Program-made: the position numbers and the translations under genes
From: RGIG1995 sp045652425
GTDB taxonomy: Bacteria; Bacillota; Clostridia; Oscillospirales; CAG-272
Direction of reading: 5' to 3'
Assembly: GCA_045652425.1 (NCBI GenBank)
Contig: JAZRUG010000032.1
Location: 62,001 to 126,000, forward strand
Length of the DNA: 64,000 nt
The notes under the pieces: model-generated
Told to the model about the DNA's origin: nothing
The model's input: only the letters and a program-made list of their open reading frames with translations
Database searches by the model: none
Shown: positions 25,140 through 35,300 of the stretch, piece by piece
Numbering within the stretch: position 1 is the stretch's first letter
Layout: the number at the start of each line of letters is the position of its first letter

Positions 25140-25649
25140 ATGAAACTTGTAGTTGCTGTAGATAAAGAATGGGGTATCGGCTACAAAGGCGATCTTCTCG
25201 CAAGAGTCAGAGCCGATCTTATGAATTTCAGGGATTTAACGTCAGGTAAAATAGTTATTTTAGGTTCAAACACATTAGCCACTTTTCCAGGCGGAAAGGC
25301 TTTAAAAAACAGAACGAATATTGTTCTCCACCCCTCTGAAGAATATCATCCCGAAGATACGACGGTCGTTCACTCAATAGAGCATTTACTTGAAGAAGTA
25401 AAGAAATATAATACAGACGACGTATTCGTTATCGGCGGCGCAAGCGTTTATAAACAAATGCTTCCCTACTGTAACACAGCATACGTTACGAAGTTTGACA
25501 AATCATTCGAAAAAGACGTGTATTTCCCAAATCTCGATGAAGACGAAAACTGGGAAATGGTATGGAAAGGTGAACCACAAACCAGCGACCCAGAAAAAGA
25601 TACTGAAGCAGATTTGAAATTCTATTTTACAGAATACAGAAGAAAATAA
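25140..25649 (+). CDS. dfrA: Dihydrofolate reductase
   Basis: NADPH-dependent reduction of dihydrofolate to tetrahydrofolate. 169 residues. The N-terminus KLVVAVDKEWGIGYKGDLLA, the acidic catalytic residue in RADLMNFRDLT, the nucleotide motif KIVILGSNTLATFPGGKAL and DDVFVIGGASVYKQMLPYC match the family. The usual LPW near residue 20 is replaced by LLARV, a variation seen in Clostridia. Following thyA by 30 bases, the pair keeps dTMP synthesis and folate recycling together. An efficient terminator follows 7 bases after the stop. Confidence 0.93.
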   Translation: MKLVVAVDKEWGIGYKGDLLARVRADLMNFRDLTSGKIVILGSNTLATFPGGKALKNRTNIVLHPSEEYHPEDTTVVHSIEHLLEEVKKYNTDDVFVIGGASVYKQMLPYCNTAYVTKFDKSFEKDVYFPNLDEDENWEMVWKGEPQTSDPEKDTEADLKFYFTEYRRK

Positions 25650-25656
25650 AAATATT

Positions 25657-25697
25657 GGTGTGTCTCTTTTTTTAAGATAATCGAGACACACCTTTTT
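25657..25697 (+). terminator. Terminator after dfrA
   Basis: Ten-base stem GGTGTGTCTC / GAGACACACC, 16-base loop and a T-rich tract. It ends the HAD-thyA-dfrA unit before the minus-strand sigma factor gene. Confidence 0.9.
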
Positions 25698-25743
25698 ATT
25701 ATGTGAAAACTAACGGCTTAGCCGGTGATTTTATTAAATCCTC

Positions 25744-27414
25744 TTAAATTCTCAAAAATGTACCAAGCATTTTTCTTTCATCATTCTCTTTGTAGAAAAT
25801 ATACCCTTGACGCAACGCTTCTTCTAACACTGCACCTCTAAGATCAAAAATATTCGCGCATGCGTGATCAATCTGATATTCATCATCCTTCAAAAATTCG
25901 GGGATTTCTTTATGAATCTGCTCTCTACAGAATATATAATGTTGCATAGCAATATTTGTAGCAACACTACGCAATTTTTCTAACGACTCAAGCTCTTTTT
26001 GGGGCATGGCTTTATTTTTGCTTTTAAACATTACCAAGAAAGTCGGGCTGTAGGCTTTACCCTCTTTCTTGATATACCCATGCTTTTCGAGATACGCAAC
26101 AACTGATTCATCCAATTTATTATCTTCGCATTTAGCAATTGAAACAAGCGCCCGTGCATAATTGTACGGCATAGATACAGGAGTTTTATCTTCAATTTTT
26201 TGATATTGAAACTTAAATTGCTGAAACTCTATTTTTGCAAGATTCCGTTCAGCCGGAGAATTCACACAACCGTGTAAACCGACAAATTCAGGTCTTATGC
26301 CTTGATAACTCTCCCTCCCAAGAATATCCCACTCTCCTCCGTTTGGCCGAATCGTATGTCCCCAAACTCCTAAATTTGCGTTTGTATATTTTTTTCTTGT
26401 TGCATTAAAAGCATTTAAAGTATCAAACCATATAATATCTGTTTGATACATAAGTAACGCCCATTTCATATCCTCGAACGGCTGATACCCTTCATGCCAT
26501 TCAGAGCAATTCTCATTTTTCCAATGGATTTCATACTCCATGGCAGCTATCACAGCTTGTGTAAGCTCCGACGTTATTGTTTGCAAATGTACATTTATTT
26601 TTTCTTGCGCATCTGCGCTGACAATAAAGAAATTTGTTTCGTATTTATTTCCGTTCTTCTTCATCAATGTAGCATCCACAAGCCCACGCAGTTCTTCTTC
26701 CATATACGGAAGCGCAACGCCAACTTCCATTGCCAATTCTTCTGCCGTAGAAGGGGTTCTGTAAGCTGCAAGCAAAATATTTTTGCAAAGCGAACGTGAG
26801 ATAAAACTCCAGGGTTCACCATTTGCACCATACAACCCGTTATTGATAAATAAAATGTTCTCGGGATTATAACTCAATTTTCCAAAATCTCTTGCCATAT
26901 TAATTCCTTCCTTCAATATAACTCTTGCGCGGTGAAGTCTTTGCTGAACCGCGCTAATTGAAATAGAAAGCGACGATGCAATATCACGCACACTCTTATT
27001 TTCTATGTAATAGGCAACTACGATATTACGATAATCACTCTTAATGAACGCCAACTCTCGTCGCAGCAAAGCCACTTGCTCTGTATGTATCATTTCATCA
27101 AGGATATTTTTGCTCTCGTCCTCGATATCATAATCGCCTATATTGAAACCAGTTACCGACTCGTTTCGACTGTGCTTTTCTTTTGCCCATACTGAATAAC
27201 GATTTCGCGCAATTTGCCATACCCACGCCGAAAATCTCGTTGGTATCGTACCTTTGTTCAAAGCTGTAAGAATATGAATTGCAATATCTTGAGTCAAATC
27301 TTCAGCTTCAATTTGGCTTCCCGTTTTTTTTAGACAGAAGTAAAATAGTTTTTCCATATAATTCTCGGTAAACTCGTTGATAAACCAATCCCGCATTCCG
27401 TTCGTTTCCTGCAT
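25744..27414 (-). CDS. ECF-like sigma factor with long C-terminal winged-helix extension
   Basis: 556 residues. Residues about 13-80 are sigma region 2 (EDLTQDIAIHILTAL and FSAWVWQIARNRYSVWAKEK); about 110-170 are sigma region 4 with the helix-turn-helix VRDIASSLSISISAVQQRL. This part alone is an ECF sigma factor of about 175 residues. About 380 further residues follow. Of these, about 205-265 look like a winged helix (LLAAYRTPSTAEELAMEVGV, then LRGLVDATLMKKNGNKYET), and the remainder is a mixed alpha/beta region without recognised motifs (contains WHEGYQPFEDMKWALL, IRPEFVGLHGC and a Lys/Glu-rich C-terminus). Starts with GAAAGGAGG 9 bases upstream. No anti-sigma gene adjacent. The extension may sense a ligand; that is inference. 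Confidence 0.8.
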   Translation of the reverse strand: MQETNGMRDWFINEFTENYMEKLFYFCLKKTGSQIEAEDLTQDIAIHILTALNKGTIPTRFSAWVWQIARNRYSVWAKEKHSRNESVTGFNIGDYDIEDESKNILDEMIHTEQVALLRRELAFIKSDYRNIVVAYYIENKSVRDIASSLSISISAVQQRLHRARVILKEGINMARDFGKLSYNPENILFINNGLYGANGEPWSFISRSLCKNILLAAYRTPSTAEELAMEVGVALPYMEEELRGLVDATLMKKNGNKYETNFFIVSADAQEKINVHLQTITSELTQAVIAAMEYEIHWKNENCSEWHEGYQPFEDMKWALLMYQTDIIWFDTLNAFNATRKKYTNANLGVWGHTIRPNGGEWDILGRESYQGIRPEFVGLHGCVNSPAERNLAKIEFQQFKFQYQKIEDKTPVSMPYNYARALVSIAKCEDNKLDESVVAYLEKHGYIKKEGKAYSPTFLVMFKSKNKAMPQKELESLEKLRSVATNIAMQHYIFCREQIHKEIPEFLKDDEYQIDHACANIFDLRGAVLEEALRQGYIFYKENDERKMLGTFLRI

Positions 27415-27775
27415 TTTCTCGCCTCCTTTCACTCATATAGTGTGGTATTTTTCAATTTGCTGACAATATTATTTAAAATTACAAGATTATTTAAAATATT
27501 ATAACATAATTTTGCAAATTAATCTACACAAATGCATTTGTCGTTGAAATACACGCTTTCGAACAACTTACTCCTTAAGTCACTTTTTGTGACATCTCCC
27601 TTTGGTAGAGTGACTGCAATTGCTCGTAGCCACACTGGCTATGGTTGCTAATGAATAGTACTTATTATTCAACCTCTGTTTGATTTTATCAATTTCCTCT
27701 CCGTTGAAATCAACTATCGCTTGTGATATACTATACACAGAAAGCAGCTTTCAAATATTTCAAAGGAGAAAATTT
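27415..27775. promoter_or_regulatory. 361-base divergent intergenic region between sigma factor and XRE genes
   Basis: Not empty. Minus strand: an extended -10, TGTTATAAT (27506-27498), could serve the sigma gene. Plus strand: TTGAAA (27704-27709), 17 bases, TATACT (27727-27732) serves the XRE gene. A perfect 14-base palindrome ACAAATGCATTTGT lies at 27528-27541, and GTCAC-TTTTT-GTGAC at 27579-27593 is a short inverted repeat within CTCCTTAAG...CTCCCTTTGG. The latter resembles eroded copies of the palindromic intergenic repeats of Clostridia. No ORF, tRNA or riboswitch is seen. Confidence 0.55.
27704..27732 (+). promoter_or_regulatory. Promoter for the XRE regulator
   Basis: TTGAAA, 17-base spacer and TATACT, 44 bases before the ATG. 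Close to sigma-A consensus. Confidence 0.75.
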
Positions 27776-28621
27776 ATGAGTATTGAAATAATAGGAAAAC
27801 AAATTGCATCTATGCGCAAAGAAAAAGGCATAAAACAAGAAGAACTTGCAAATTACGTTGGAGTAAGCACACAAGCAGTCTCCAAGTGGGAAAATGGCGG
27901 TGTGCCGGATATAGAACTTTTACCTAAAATTGCAGATTTCTTTTCTGTTTCAACAGATTCTTTGTTTGGACGAAATAATACAGATTACAGTGATATCAAA
28001 TCAGCACTCTTTAAAAATATATGTGATACGCCTTGCGACGAACGCTTCAAACTTGTTTTCAATTATTGTTGGGATATGGAAAAAGCGCTTATGCCAAGTG
28101 GGCATACGATAGAGGGAGGAAGCATTGAAGATTACGAAAGGGAAATAAATGCCGATGCACAGCATTATTCTTCAGTGATGCAGAATAACGGCTTCACTCG
28201 AATGGGTATTGCTAACCGTTCACAATATTTTTTAATAGTACCTGATCCTAAAAATACGAATGACGCATATTTTAACGGTATTAATTATGCTGCTTTTTTT
28301 AAAGATATGTCTGATGAAGATTTTTGGAATGCTTGCGTTTATCTATATAAACGTGATTATAAAAAGGCTTTTACAAGTGCGTTGTTTATAAAAAGATTAG
28401 GAATCAATGCTGAAAAGTCAGAAAAGATTTTAGGTATGTTAAAAAAATATCATATGGTTTATGACACACAAATCGAAATGGATGATGAGATACAAACGGT
28501 TTATCATTTTACTCCAACTCCCTCATTTATCGCGTTGCTGATTTTTGCGCGAGAGATTATCGAAAAACCTGAAATTTTTTCATATTATTGTGATAATAGA
28601 GCTAATCCATATCTTAAATGA
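27776..28621 (+). CDS. XRE-family regulator with a novel-looking C-terminal domain
   Basis: 281 residues. An N-terminal helix-turn-helix of the XRE class (about 5-60): IGKQIASMRKEKGIKQEELA, YVGVSTQAVSKWENGGVPDI and LLPKIADFFSVSTDSLFG. The other 220 residues do not match a known enzyme; they contain repeated aromatic/acidic helices (FKLVFNYCWDMEKALM, DFWNACVYLYKRDYKKAF) and end with a helix-wing-like stretch (EKSEKILGMLKKYHMVYDT). Similar proteins (XRE N-terminus plus a large C-terminal region) occur in Firmicutes as stand-alone regulators. It is divergent from the sigma factor. Start at 27776 follows AAAGGAG; an upstream in-frame ATG is in the promoter region. Confidence 0.75.
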   Translation: MSIEIIGKQIASMRKEKGIKQEELANYVGVSTQAVSKWENGGVPDIELLPKIADFFSVSTDSLFGRNNTDYSDIKSALFKNICDTPCDERFKLVFNYCWDMEKALMPSGHTIEGGSIEDYEREINADAQHYSSVMQNNGFTRMGIANRSQYFLIVPDPKNTNDAYFNGINYAAFFKDMSDEDFWNACVYLYKRDYKKAFTSALFIKRLGINAEKSEKILGMLKKYHMVYDTQIEMDDEIQTVYHFTPTPSFIALLIFAREIIEKPEIFSYYCDNRANPYLK

Positions 28622-28681
28622 ACATTTCAATTTTATTGGATATATAGTAATATATTTTCATCTTTAATTAAGTAAATAATC

Positions 28682-28718
28682 AAAAAGACAGAGAACAAAA
28701 ATTTTCTCTGTCTTTTTA
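28682..28718 (+). terminator. Terminator after the XRE gene
   Basis: Perfect stem AAAGACAGAGAA / TTCTCTGTCTTT, loop of about 7 bases, T-tract. 60 bases after the stop. Confidence 0.88.
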
Positions 28719-28784
28719 TTTGCGTATAGGTAGCTTATTCTTTTTTAAAACTGTCCTGCAAAATACGTACTATACGACGTTTTT

Positions 28785-31700
28785 TTATATCTCAATAGTC
28801 TTACCTAAAGCAAAAGAATAAATAAGAATCTTATCAACCTTTTTGCCAAACATCTTTTTACAAGCCTCGGCATAATATGAAAGCTGTGTTTTGTGTCTTT
28901 CTATTATTATCTTTTCAGCATTACCGTTACTTATATCTTTGTCCGAAAACCAGTCGGTTTTATAGTCGGCTAACACAAGTTTATCATTTTCATCAATAAA
29001 CAACAAGTCAATAACACCTTGAACAAGTATACTTTCGTCTGCATACTTCTCTTTCAGTTCTGAATCTTGAGTAAATTCCGCTGCAGGAAGTTTTATATTA
29101 AATCTTCTTTCACGCCAAACATTTTTTGCTTTTGAAAGACTACGGAAAAATTGTCCGCTGAAAAACTCTTTTATTTTTTCAACATTTACAAGCGAAGAAT
29201 TGCGTTTGTCAATATACCCCTGCTCCGTCAATCTCAAAAGTTCGTTTTCCACACCGTTATTCGCCACGTTGTCAAAATCGCAGAACTGCATAAATATATG
29301 TGTTGCAGTCCCCCTCTCTGCCCCTGTTGCCCTTTCCTTTTCAGGAAGCAAAAATTTAGGTTTCACGTACATAGACGGCGCTATGGGTTCAGTTTCCGTC
29401 GTATATTCATCAAGTACTGCAGGATAAAGCTTTGATACTGCAAGTTTTGAAGGCAATTCGGTCATTTCTTTATAAGGATATTCAAATGAAAACCTATTCT
29501 CGATTTCCCCTAAAACATCATTAATCAAATCTTCATTAAATACTTTTTCTGCTGTTTCAACGACTGTACGTTCCTTTTCAACACTATTAGAAACGTATTC
29601 AAGGTCAAAAGTATCATAATCGGATTTTAAAATTCCCCACAGAATTAACTCTGACATATTCTTTGCTTCAAGCAAAACGTGTCTTGAAACCTTTCTTTCG
29701 GGAGAAGATATGCTTTCTATTACATCTCTTGCATGTTTTAATGAAGATGTTATAATAAGCCGTTTCTTTGCTCTTGTTAAAGCAACATAAAGAACGCGCA
29801 TTTCTTCGTCAAGTGCTTCTTCTCGTAATGCTATTTCTGCAGCACTTCTTGCCATCGTATTAAATTTACCAAACGAAGTTCCATCACGCAGTCTTAACGT
29901 TAAGCCATAATCCTTGTGAATTATATACGCGCTTCTTTCATCACCTCTGTTAAACAAATGCGCAGTATCACAAAAGAACACCGTATCAAATTCGAGTCCT
30001 TTTGAATTATGGACAGACATAATGTTTACAACGCCTTTTCCTTCACCCGTAAGTCTTGCATTTGAAAGCTTGGTTTTCTTATCTAAAACGTCGTTCAAAT
30101 AGAGAATAAAATTATAAAGCCCTTTGAAACTTCCGTTTTCGAACTGACGCGCATATTCATAAAGCAAAAGTAAATTCGCTTGACGTTCGATATCGGAATC
30201 CTTATTTTTTCTTCCGGAAAGCAACTCTACTATATGAGTATCGTTATATATATACCTTACAAGTTTATCAACGGGACAACCCTCAGCGTATTTACGCCAC
30301 TGATTTAACTTTTCAAAGAAATTCTCGCATTTTTTATCCGAAGTATCATTGTAGTATTTTTGCACAGCATTAAATAAAGTACCGTTTTTTTCGTATCTGC
30401 GGATAGCCGTTAATTCGGATAGCGTAAATGAAAATATAGGACTTTTTAACGCTCCGGCAAGATAGATATCTCTGCTTGGATTGTCGATAGTATTCAAGAT
30501 ACATAACATCAAAAGCACGGCATCATTTTCAAAAAAATCTCTGTCAACTTGGTTAAAACTCGATATATTTCGCTTTTTTAAAGCCTCTTCAAAATATATA
30601 GTATTATTCCTTGAACGGAACAAGAGAGCTATATCCGATGGATCTGTTCCATCTTTTACGAGTTTTTCTATTTCAGAAGCAACAAACTCGGCTTCTCTGA
30701 CAACACCAGATACTTCGTCGTCATCTTCCATAAAGCAAAGTCTTACGTTGTAATCCTTTTCTCCCTCTTTATAAACCTTTGAGCATACAAGCCTATCCCC
30801 TTCGGTATAGGGGGCTTTTCCGCTGTTGTTGTTAAATAACACTTCAAATACAGCGTTCGAAAAATCTATAACTGCTTTATCGCTTCTAAAGTTATTGGAC
30901 AGATATAGAGTTACGCCGTCATCATCGGGACATTCCTCTTCGGGTGAAACCACGGGAAAATTTTTTCTGTATTCTGAAAATAACGCAGGTTCAGAACCTC
31001 TGAATCCATAAATACTCTGTTTTATGTCACCAACCATAAATCTGTTTACAGACGTACTTATACCTGAAAAAATCTTATCCTGAAGCTCATTTACGTCTTG
31101 GTATTCATCAATAAAAATATACTTATATTTTTCTTTTATACTGTTTGCAAGTTCACTTGAAACCGTACATTCCTTGTCGGAATACAGAAGACGTAATGCA
31201 AAATTTTCAAGGTCGTTATAGTCAAGAAGCCCTCTGCTTTTTTTCTCTTCTTTATACATACCGTCAAAAGCCGAAAGAAAAGCATACATATCACGACACA
31301 CCACAGACGTGCGCTCAAAATGTTTTTTCACTATATTTTCAGAAAAAGCAAAATAATTAGATGCCGATTTTGAAAGCTTGTCCCAAAACTCTGCACGTAT
31401 CCCTCTGTAGTAATCAGATTCGGCTGTCTGTAACTCGGTCTTTACACTACCAAGTTTCAATTTAGTATTTCCGTTGAAACATTCTGCCAATTCGGTATAA
31501 GTTGAACCTTCTATCGATGATACTATTCTATAACAAATACGCCTATCCTCTTCAAATGCAGGAAGATATGCTTTTGCAAATTTTTCATCTCCGATAAAAT
31601 ATCCACAAGCATTATCAAGCTCTTTGTAATAATATTCGAATGTTCTTTTAAGATAATCGGTTATTTTTCTTCCCCATTTGGTTTCAAGCGGGTTTATTTC

Positions 31701-32327
31701 TGCGCCAGTATTAAGTTCTTCGGCACATATTTTTAACAACTCCACACCTATTGGAAAATTACGTAAATAATTATATATTCCCGTAAAAATCATAGGCAAA
31801 CTGTCATCTTTTTTCGCCTGTAAAAAGTTCTCGGTAAAATCAGCAAAATCAGATATTTTTTCGGAATATAAACCGCCGTAGCACGAATCTATAAGCTCAT
31901 TCATAATATTATTGCAAATTAGCGCAGATTCGCTTTCGTCAGCTATACGAAGATTTGCGGGTAGGTCTAGATTTTGGAAGTTATTTCTCACGAGGTCAGC
32001 ACAAAACGAGTGAATGGTACATATTTTCGCCTTGCCCAGATTAAGCAATTGATTTGAAAGATGCTTGTTTGTCGGGTCCTCTTTCAATGCAGAAAAAACA
32101 GCTTTTGAAATACGCTCCTTTAACTCTGTAGCCGCCGCCTTTGTAAAGGTAACAACAAGCATTTCAGATACGTCAACAGCGCTTTGGGAATCGGTAACAA
32201 GCTCAATTATTCTTTTAGTCAATACTGCGGTTTTACCCGAGCCGGCAGCGGCAGAGACAAGCATAGTGTGGCCGCGCAGGTTAACAGCAACTTTTTGCGC
32301 GGGAGTTAGTTCAAATTTACTGCTCAT
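28785..32327 (-). CDS. addA: ATP-dependent helicase/nuclease subunit A
   Basis: 1180 residues, UvrD-type helicase fused to a C-terminal RecB-like nuclease; with AddB it processes double-strand breaks to Chi-type sites. Walker A is LVSAAAGSGKTAVL near residue 30, the Walker B/DExx block is KYIFIDEYQDVNELQ, and helicase motifs continue with GDIKQSIYGFRG and VNIMSVHNSKGLEFDTVFF, plus RVLYVALTRAKKRLII. The nuclease catalytic segment is QGVIDLLFIDENDKLVLADY followed by KTD (Asp, Asp, Lys). Length and layout match AddA of Firmicutes. It overlaps the end of addB by 11 bases and is the last gene of the rqcH-addB-addA run. Confidence 0.96.
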   Translation of the reverse strand: MSSKFELTPAQKVAVNLRGHTMLVSAAAGSGKTAVLTKRIIELVTDSQSAVDVSEMLVVTFTKAAATELKERISKAVFSALKEDPTNKHLSNQLLNLGKAKICTIHSFCADLVRNNFQNLDLPANLRIADESESALICNNIMNELIDSCYGGLYSEKISDFADFTENFLQAKKDDSLPMIFTGIYNYLRNFPIGVELLKICAEELNTGAEINPLETKWGRKITDYLKRTFEYYYKELDNACGYFIGDEKFAKAYLPAFEEDRRICYRIVSSIEGSTYTELAECFNGNTKLKLGSVKTELQTAESDYYRGIRAEFWDKLSKSASNYFAFSENIVKKHFERTSVVCRDMYAFLSAFDGMYKEEKKSRGLLDYNDLENFALRLLYSDKECTVSSELANSIKEKYKYIFIDEYQDVNELQDKIFSGISTSVNRFMVGDIKQSIYGFRGSEPALFSEYRKNFPVVSPEEECPDDDGVTLYLSNNFRSDKAVIDFSNAVFEVLFNNNSGKAPYTEGDRLVCSKVYKEGEKDYNVRLCFMEDDDEVSGVVREAEFVASEIEKLVKDGTDPSDIALLFRSRNNTIYFEEALKKRNISSFNQVDRDFFENDAVLLMLCILNTIDNPSRDIYLAGALKSPIFSFTLSELTAIRRYEKNGTLFNAVQKYYNDTSDKKCENFFEKLNQWRKYAEGCPVDKLVRYIYNDTHIVELLSGRKNKDSDIERQANLLLLYEYARQFENGSFKGLYNFILYLNDVLDKKTKLSNARLTGEGKGVVNIMSVHNSKGLEFDTVFFCDTAHLFNRGDERSAYIIHKDYGLTLRLRDGTSFGKFNTMARSAAEIALREEALDEEMRVLYVALTRAKKRLIITSSLKHARDVIESISSPERKVSRHVLLEAKNMSELILWGILKSDYDTFDLEYVSNSVEKERTVVETAEKVFNEDLINDVLGEIENRFSFEYPYKEMTELPSKLAVSKLYPAVLDEYTTETEPIAPSMYVKPKFLLPEKERATGAERGTATHIFMQFCDFDNVANNGVENELLRLTEQGYIDKRNSSLVNVEKIKEFFSGQFFRSLSKAKNVWRERRFNIKLPAAEFTQDSELKEKYADESILVQGVIDLLFIDENDKLVLADYKTDWFSDKDISNGNAEKIIIERHKTQLSYYAEACKKMFGKKVDKILIYSFALGKTIEI

Positions 32328-35300
32328 CGTCTTCCTCCTTATCCAGCCTTCTGCATATAGCCTTCATCTTACAATACGTGCAAGGACTGTCGTTCTTGTT
32401 TTTCATTTCCAAAGGCTCTGCTTTTACGCTTCCCGATTTCATATCCATTGCAATTTTGTTTAATATATCGTCAATCTTACGCGATAACTCGCCGAATTCT
32501 TCAACGGTTTTAAGATATTTTGTATTACTTAAATTGCCGTTTTTGTAAAGCTTCACCGGAATATACTTTTGCTCAAGATTCTTGTCCATTGCTTTGAGTA
32601 TTTCAATATCATTCACAAGCATACCAACTCTGCCGATACTGCTTTCGGCTATTGTATATGCATTTTCTATATCTCCGTCATTCTCAATAGTAAAATCGGG
32701 GGCTTTTGCGGCAAAGTAAAGTATGCCAGCGGGCAAAACTTCACCCTCACACTTAATCCGTTCTTTGAAATCATTTCTTTTTGTGTTCCAAATCGCAAAC
32801 AGATACAAAAGCATCTGCAAATTCAAGCCCTTTTCTATATCATCGGGCGAAAAAGTCTTCGTGCCTGTTTTATAATCAACTATTCTGATATATACGTCTT
32901 TACCTTTTTTAAACGTATCAACTCTGTCAACAATTCCGCGCATAAAAAGTTTTGTACCATCTTGAAGCTTAATTTCATAAGGTTCTACACCATTCTCACT
33001 CTCGTGTGAAATCGGGAGTTCAAAAAATCTTGGAACAAACTCACTTTGACGAAATTCTGCCAAAATATTACGAACAAGCAAAAGCGTCGTTCTTTTTAGC
33101 CGCTTTATAAGCTGCATAAGGCGTGGGCTGTTTTCAGACATTCCCTGACATGCACTCTTCACGTAATCATTGATTATTTCATCGATAAGCTGAACAATCG
33201 TTTCATTGTCAATGTCGGTATTAATGCCATTATCCGTAGCAATTCTCGACATAAAACGCTCAAGAACGATATGAACGAAATTACCTATATCGTTGCTTCT
33301 GAATACTGCAGTTTTCTTTTCTTGAAGTTTGAGAATATATTTACAATGATACTCAAATGAACATTTTACATAACTGTCTATTCTCGATTGACTTGTAGAC
33401 ATATTACCCTTGTATATTTCGTTCGCAAGTTCATTATCAATATCGGATACTCCTGCATCAAGTGAGGTATCCAAAAGATTAGTAAACTGACCGTAGGCAT
33501 TATTCTTTTCAAAATATCTTTGCAGGGCTATACCTATTTCATTATCTCTGTTTAATGCAAGGAGTTTTAATGCGGTATTTTTGCCTTCAATCTTTTCTTC
33601 AGTTGGCATTTCCGCATAATTTATAATTGGTTTATTATTCAACAGGAAATTAACTCTTGAACCTGCAACGGATATATTACCGGTCGCGCCTTTCAGGTCG
33701 GAGCCGCAATAAGTAAGTGTCAACGACTCTCTCGCTGTTGATATTGATTTATAAAACCAATATAATTCATCTGATGTAAGCCGCTCTGTCCCGGGACTTA
33801 ATTCAACGTCAACAGATTTTAATATTCCCTTTTCATTGTCGCTGAAAATACAGTTTTCTTCTGCTGTTTTGGGAAATACACCTTCGTTTACGCCTATTAA
33901 ATATACGTGCTTTACGCTCCCTGTACGAATCATAGAAGCACTGCCGAGCATAATCTGGTCAACCTTTGCGGGTATTGTTCCAATATCTATCTTACTCAAA
34001 ACGAGATCAAGAATAGTGGCAAAAGTATTACCGTCAGCTTTCATTTCTCCCGCAAATTCTACGATATCGTCAAGTGCATTTATAAACAAATTCCAAAGTT
34101 GTACAAGTTCTTTTTCCTCTGCATAATCAACTTTTTGACGACACTCTGCCGCTTTATGTTCGATCTGCTCTTTTATATTTAGTTCACATAAAAAATCATA
34201 CAAAGCCACCGTAACGTCAGAAACTGTAGTTCCACCTATAGAATCAAAAAACTTTACAAGTGGTGGTACTACCTTATTTCTTATTTCGTTGGCCTTATTC
34301 AGCAAATCTGCGCCTTCATCTGTAATCTTTTCGACAAAACCGTCGGGGTTCATATTCCAATCAATTCCGTCATACCAACGTCTGCCGTTTATATTCCAAG
34401 CAGAAGCATAATTTTCAAGAATATCACACTCGTCATAACTTATACCCACAAGTCCCGTTTTTACGTACGAAATAACGTCGTTAAAACGCCAACCTTTATT
34501 CTTTATTGCAAGTGCTGCAAGAATAAGTTTAAACAAGGGTTTTGTTGTAATATCCGTTCTGCGCGACATAAAGAAAGGAATACCGTTATTTTCAAGTTCA
34601 CAGTCGATAATTCCCTCGTAAGAATTAATATCTCTCGCAATAATAAGAATATCTTTATATCTTACGCCGTTTCGTACCTTTTTCAGTATGTCGCAAACAA
34701 CAGCTTCGCACTCTTCAAACTTATCATGGCATACAATAGTGTTAACGCCGGAAGCATCACCGGAAAAATCGTCGCTTTGTACGCTGTGATGCCAAAGATT
34801 TTTTGAAACATATTCTATAGCCTCACTGTCAAAACCAAGGCTTTTTTCTAAATATATTTCTTCAATATCGGTGTTATATCTTTCGGCAATCTTTTTTAAA
34901 TTTTTATATGTAATTTCCGTTGTACCAAACACACCGGACGTATTTTTCATATCATAGCAAAGCGAAAAATAAACATTTTCGGCTTGTTCTGTAATATTAC
35001 TTATAACCCTATACTGTTGTGGGGTAAAGCTGTCAAATGCATCTATATACACGTTGTATGAATCAAAAAAATTATTGTTTTCCAACGTTTCGGCAAGATG
35101 CGTCAATTCATCCGACGGATCATTATATTCCTTTGAAAGAAAAGCCTGATATGTCGAGTATATAAAACTTATATCATACAATTTATCACTTAAAGCCTTG
35201 TATCTGCCGCAAAGTTTTTCTGCCGCCTTTTCAAGCATAATAGGCGTAACTGCAAACTGTTTCATTTCATCAACAGTAGAAAGCATAAGCTCGGCAAAAG

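Noticed and set aside
27579..27593. GTCAC-TTTTT-GTGAC as a terminator
   Set aside because: Only a 5-bp stem and no T-tract after it on either strand; it does not follow a gene in a useful orientation.
28722..28784. Terminator for addA from the ACGT-containing hairpin near 28770
   Set aside because: The stem is four to five bp and the T-run is on the wrong strand for addA.
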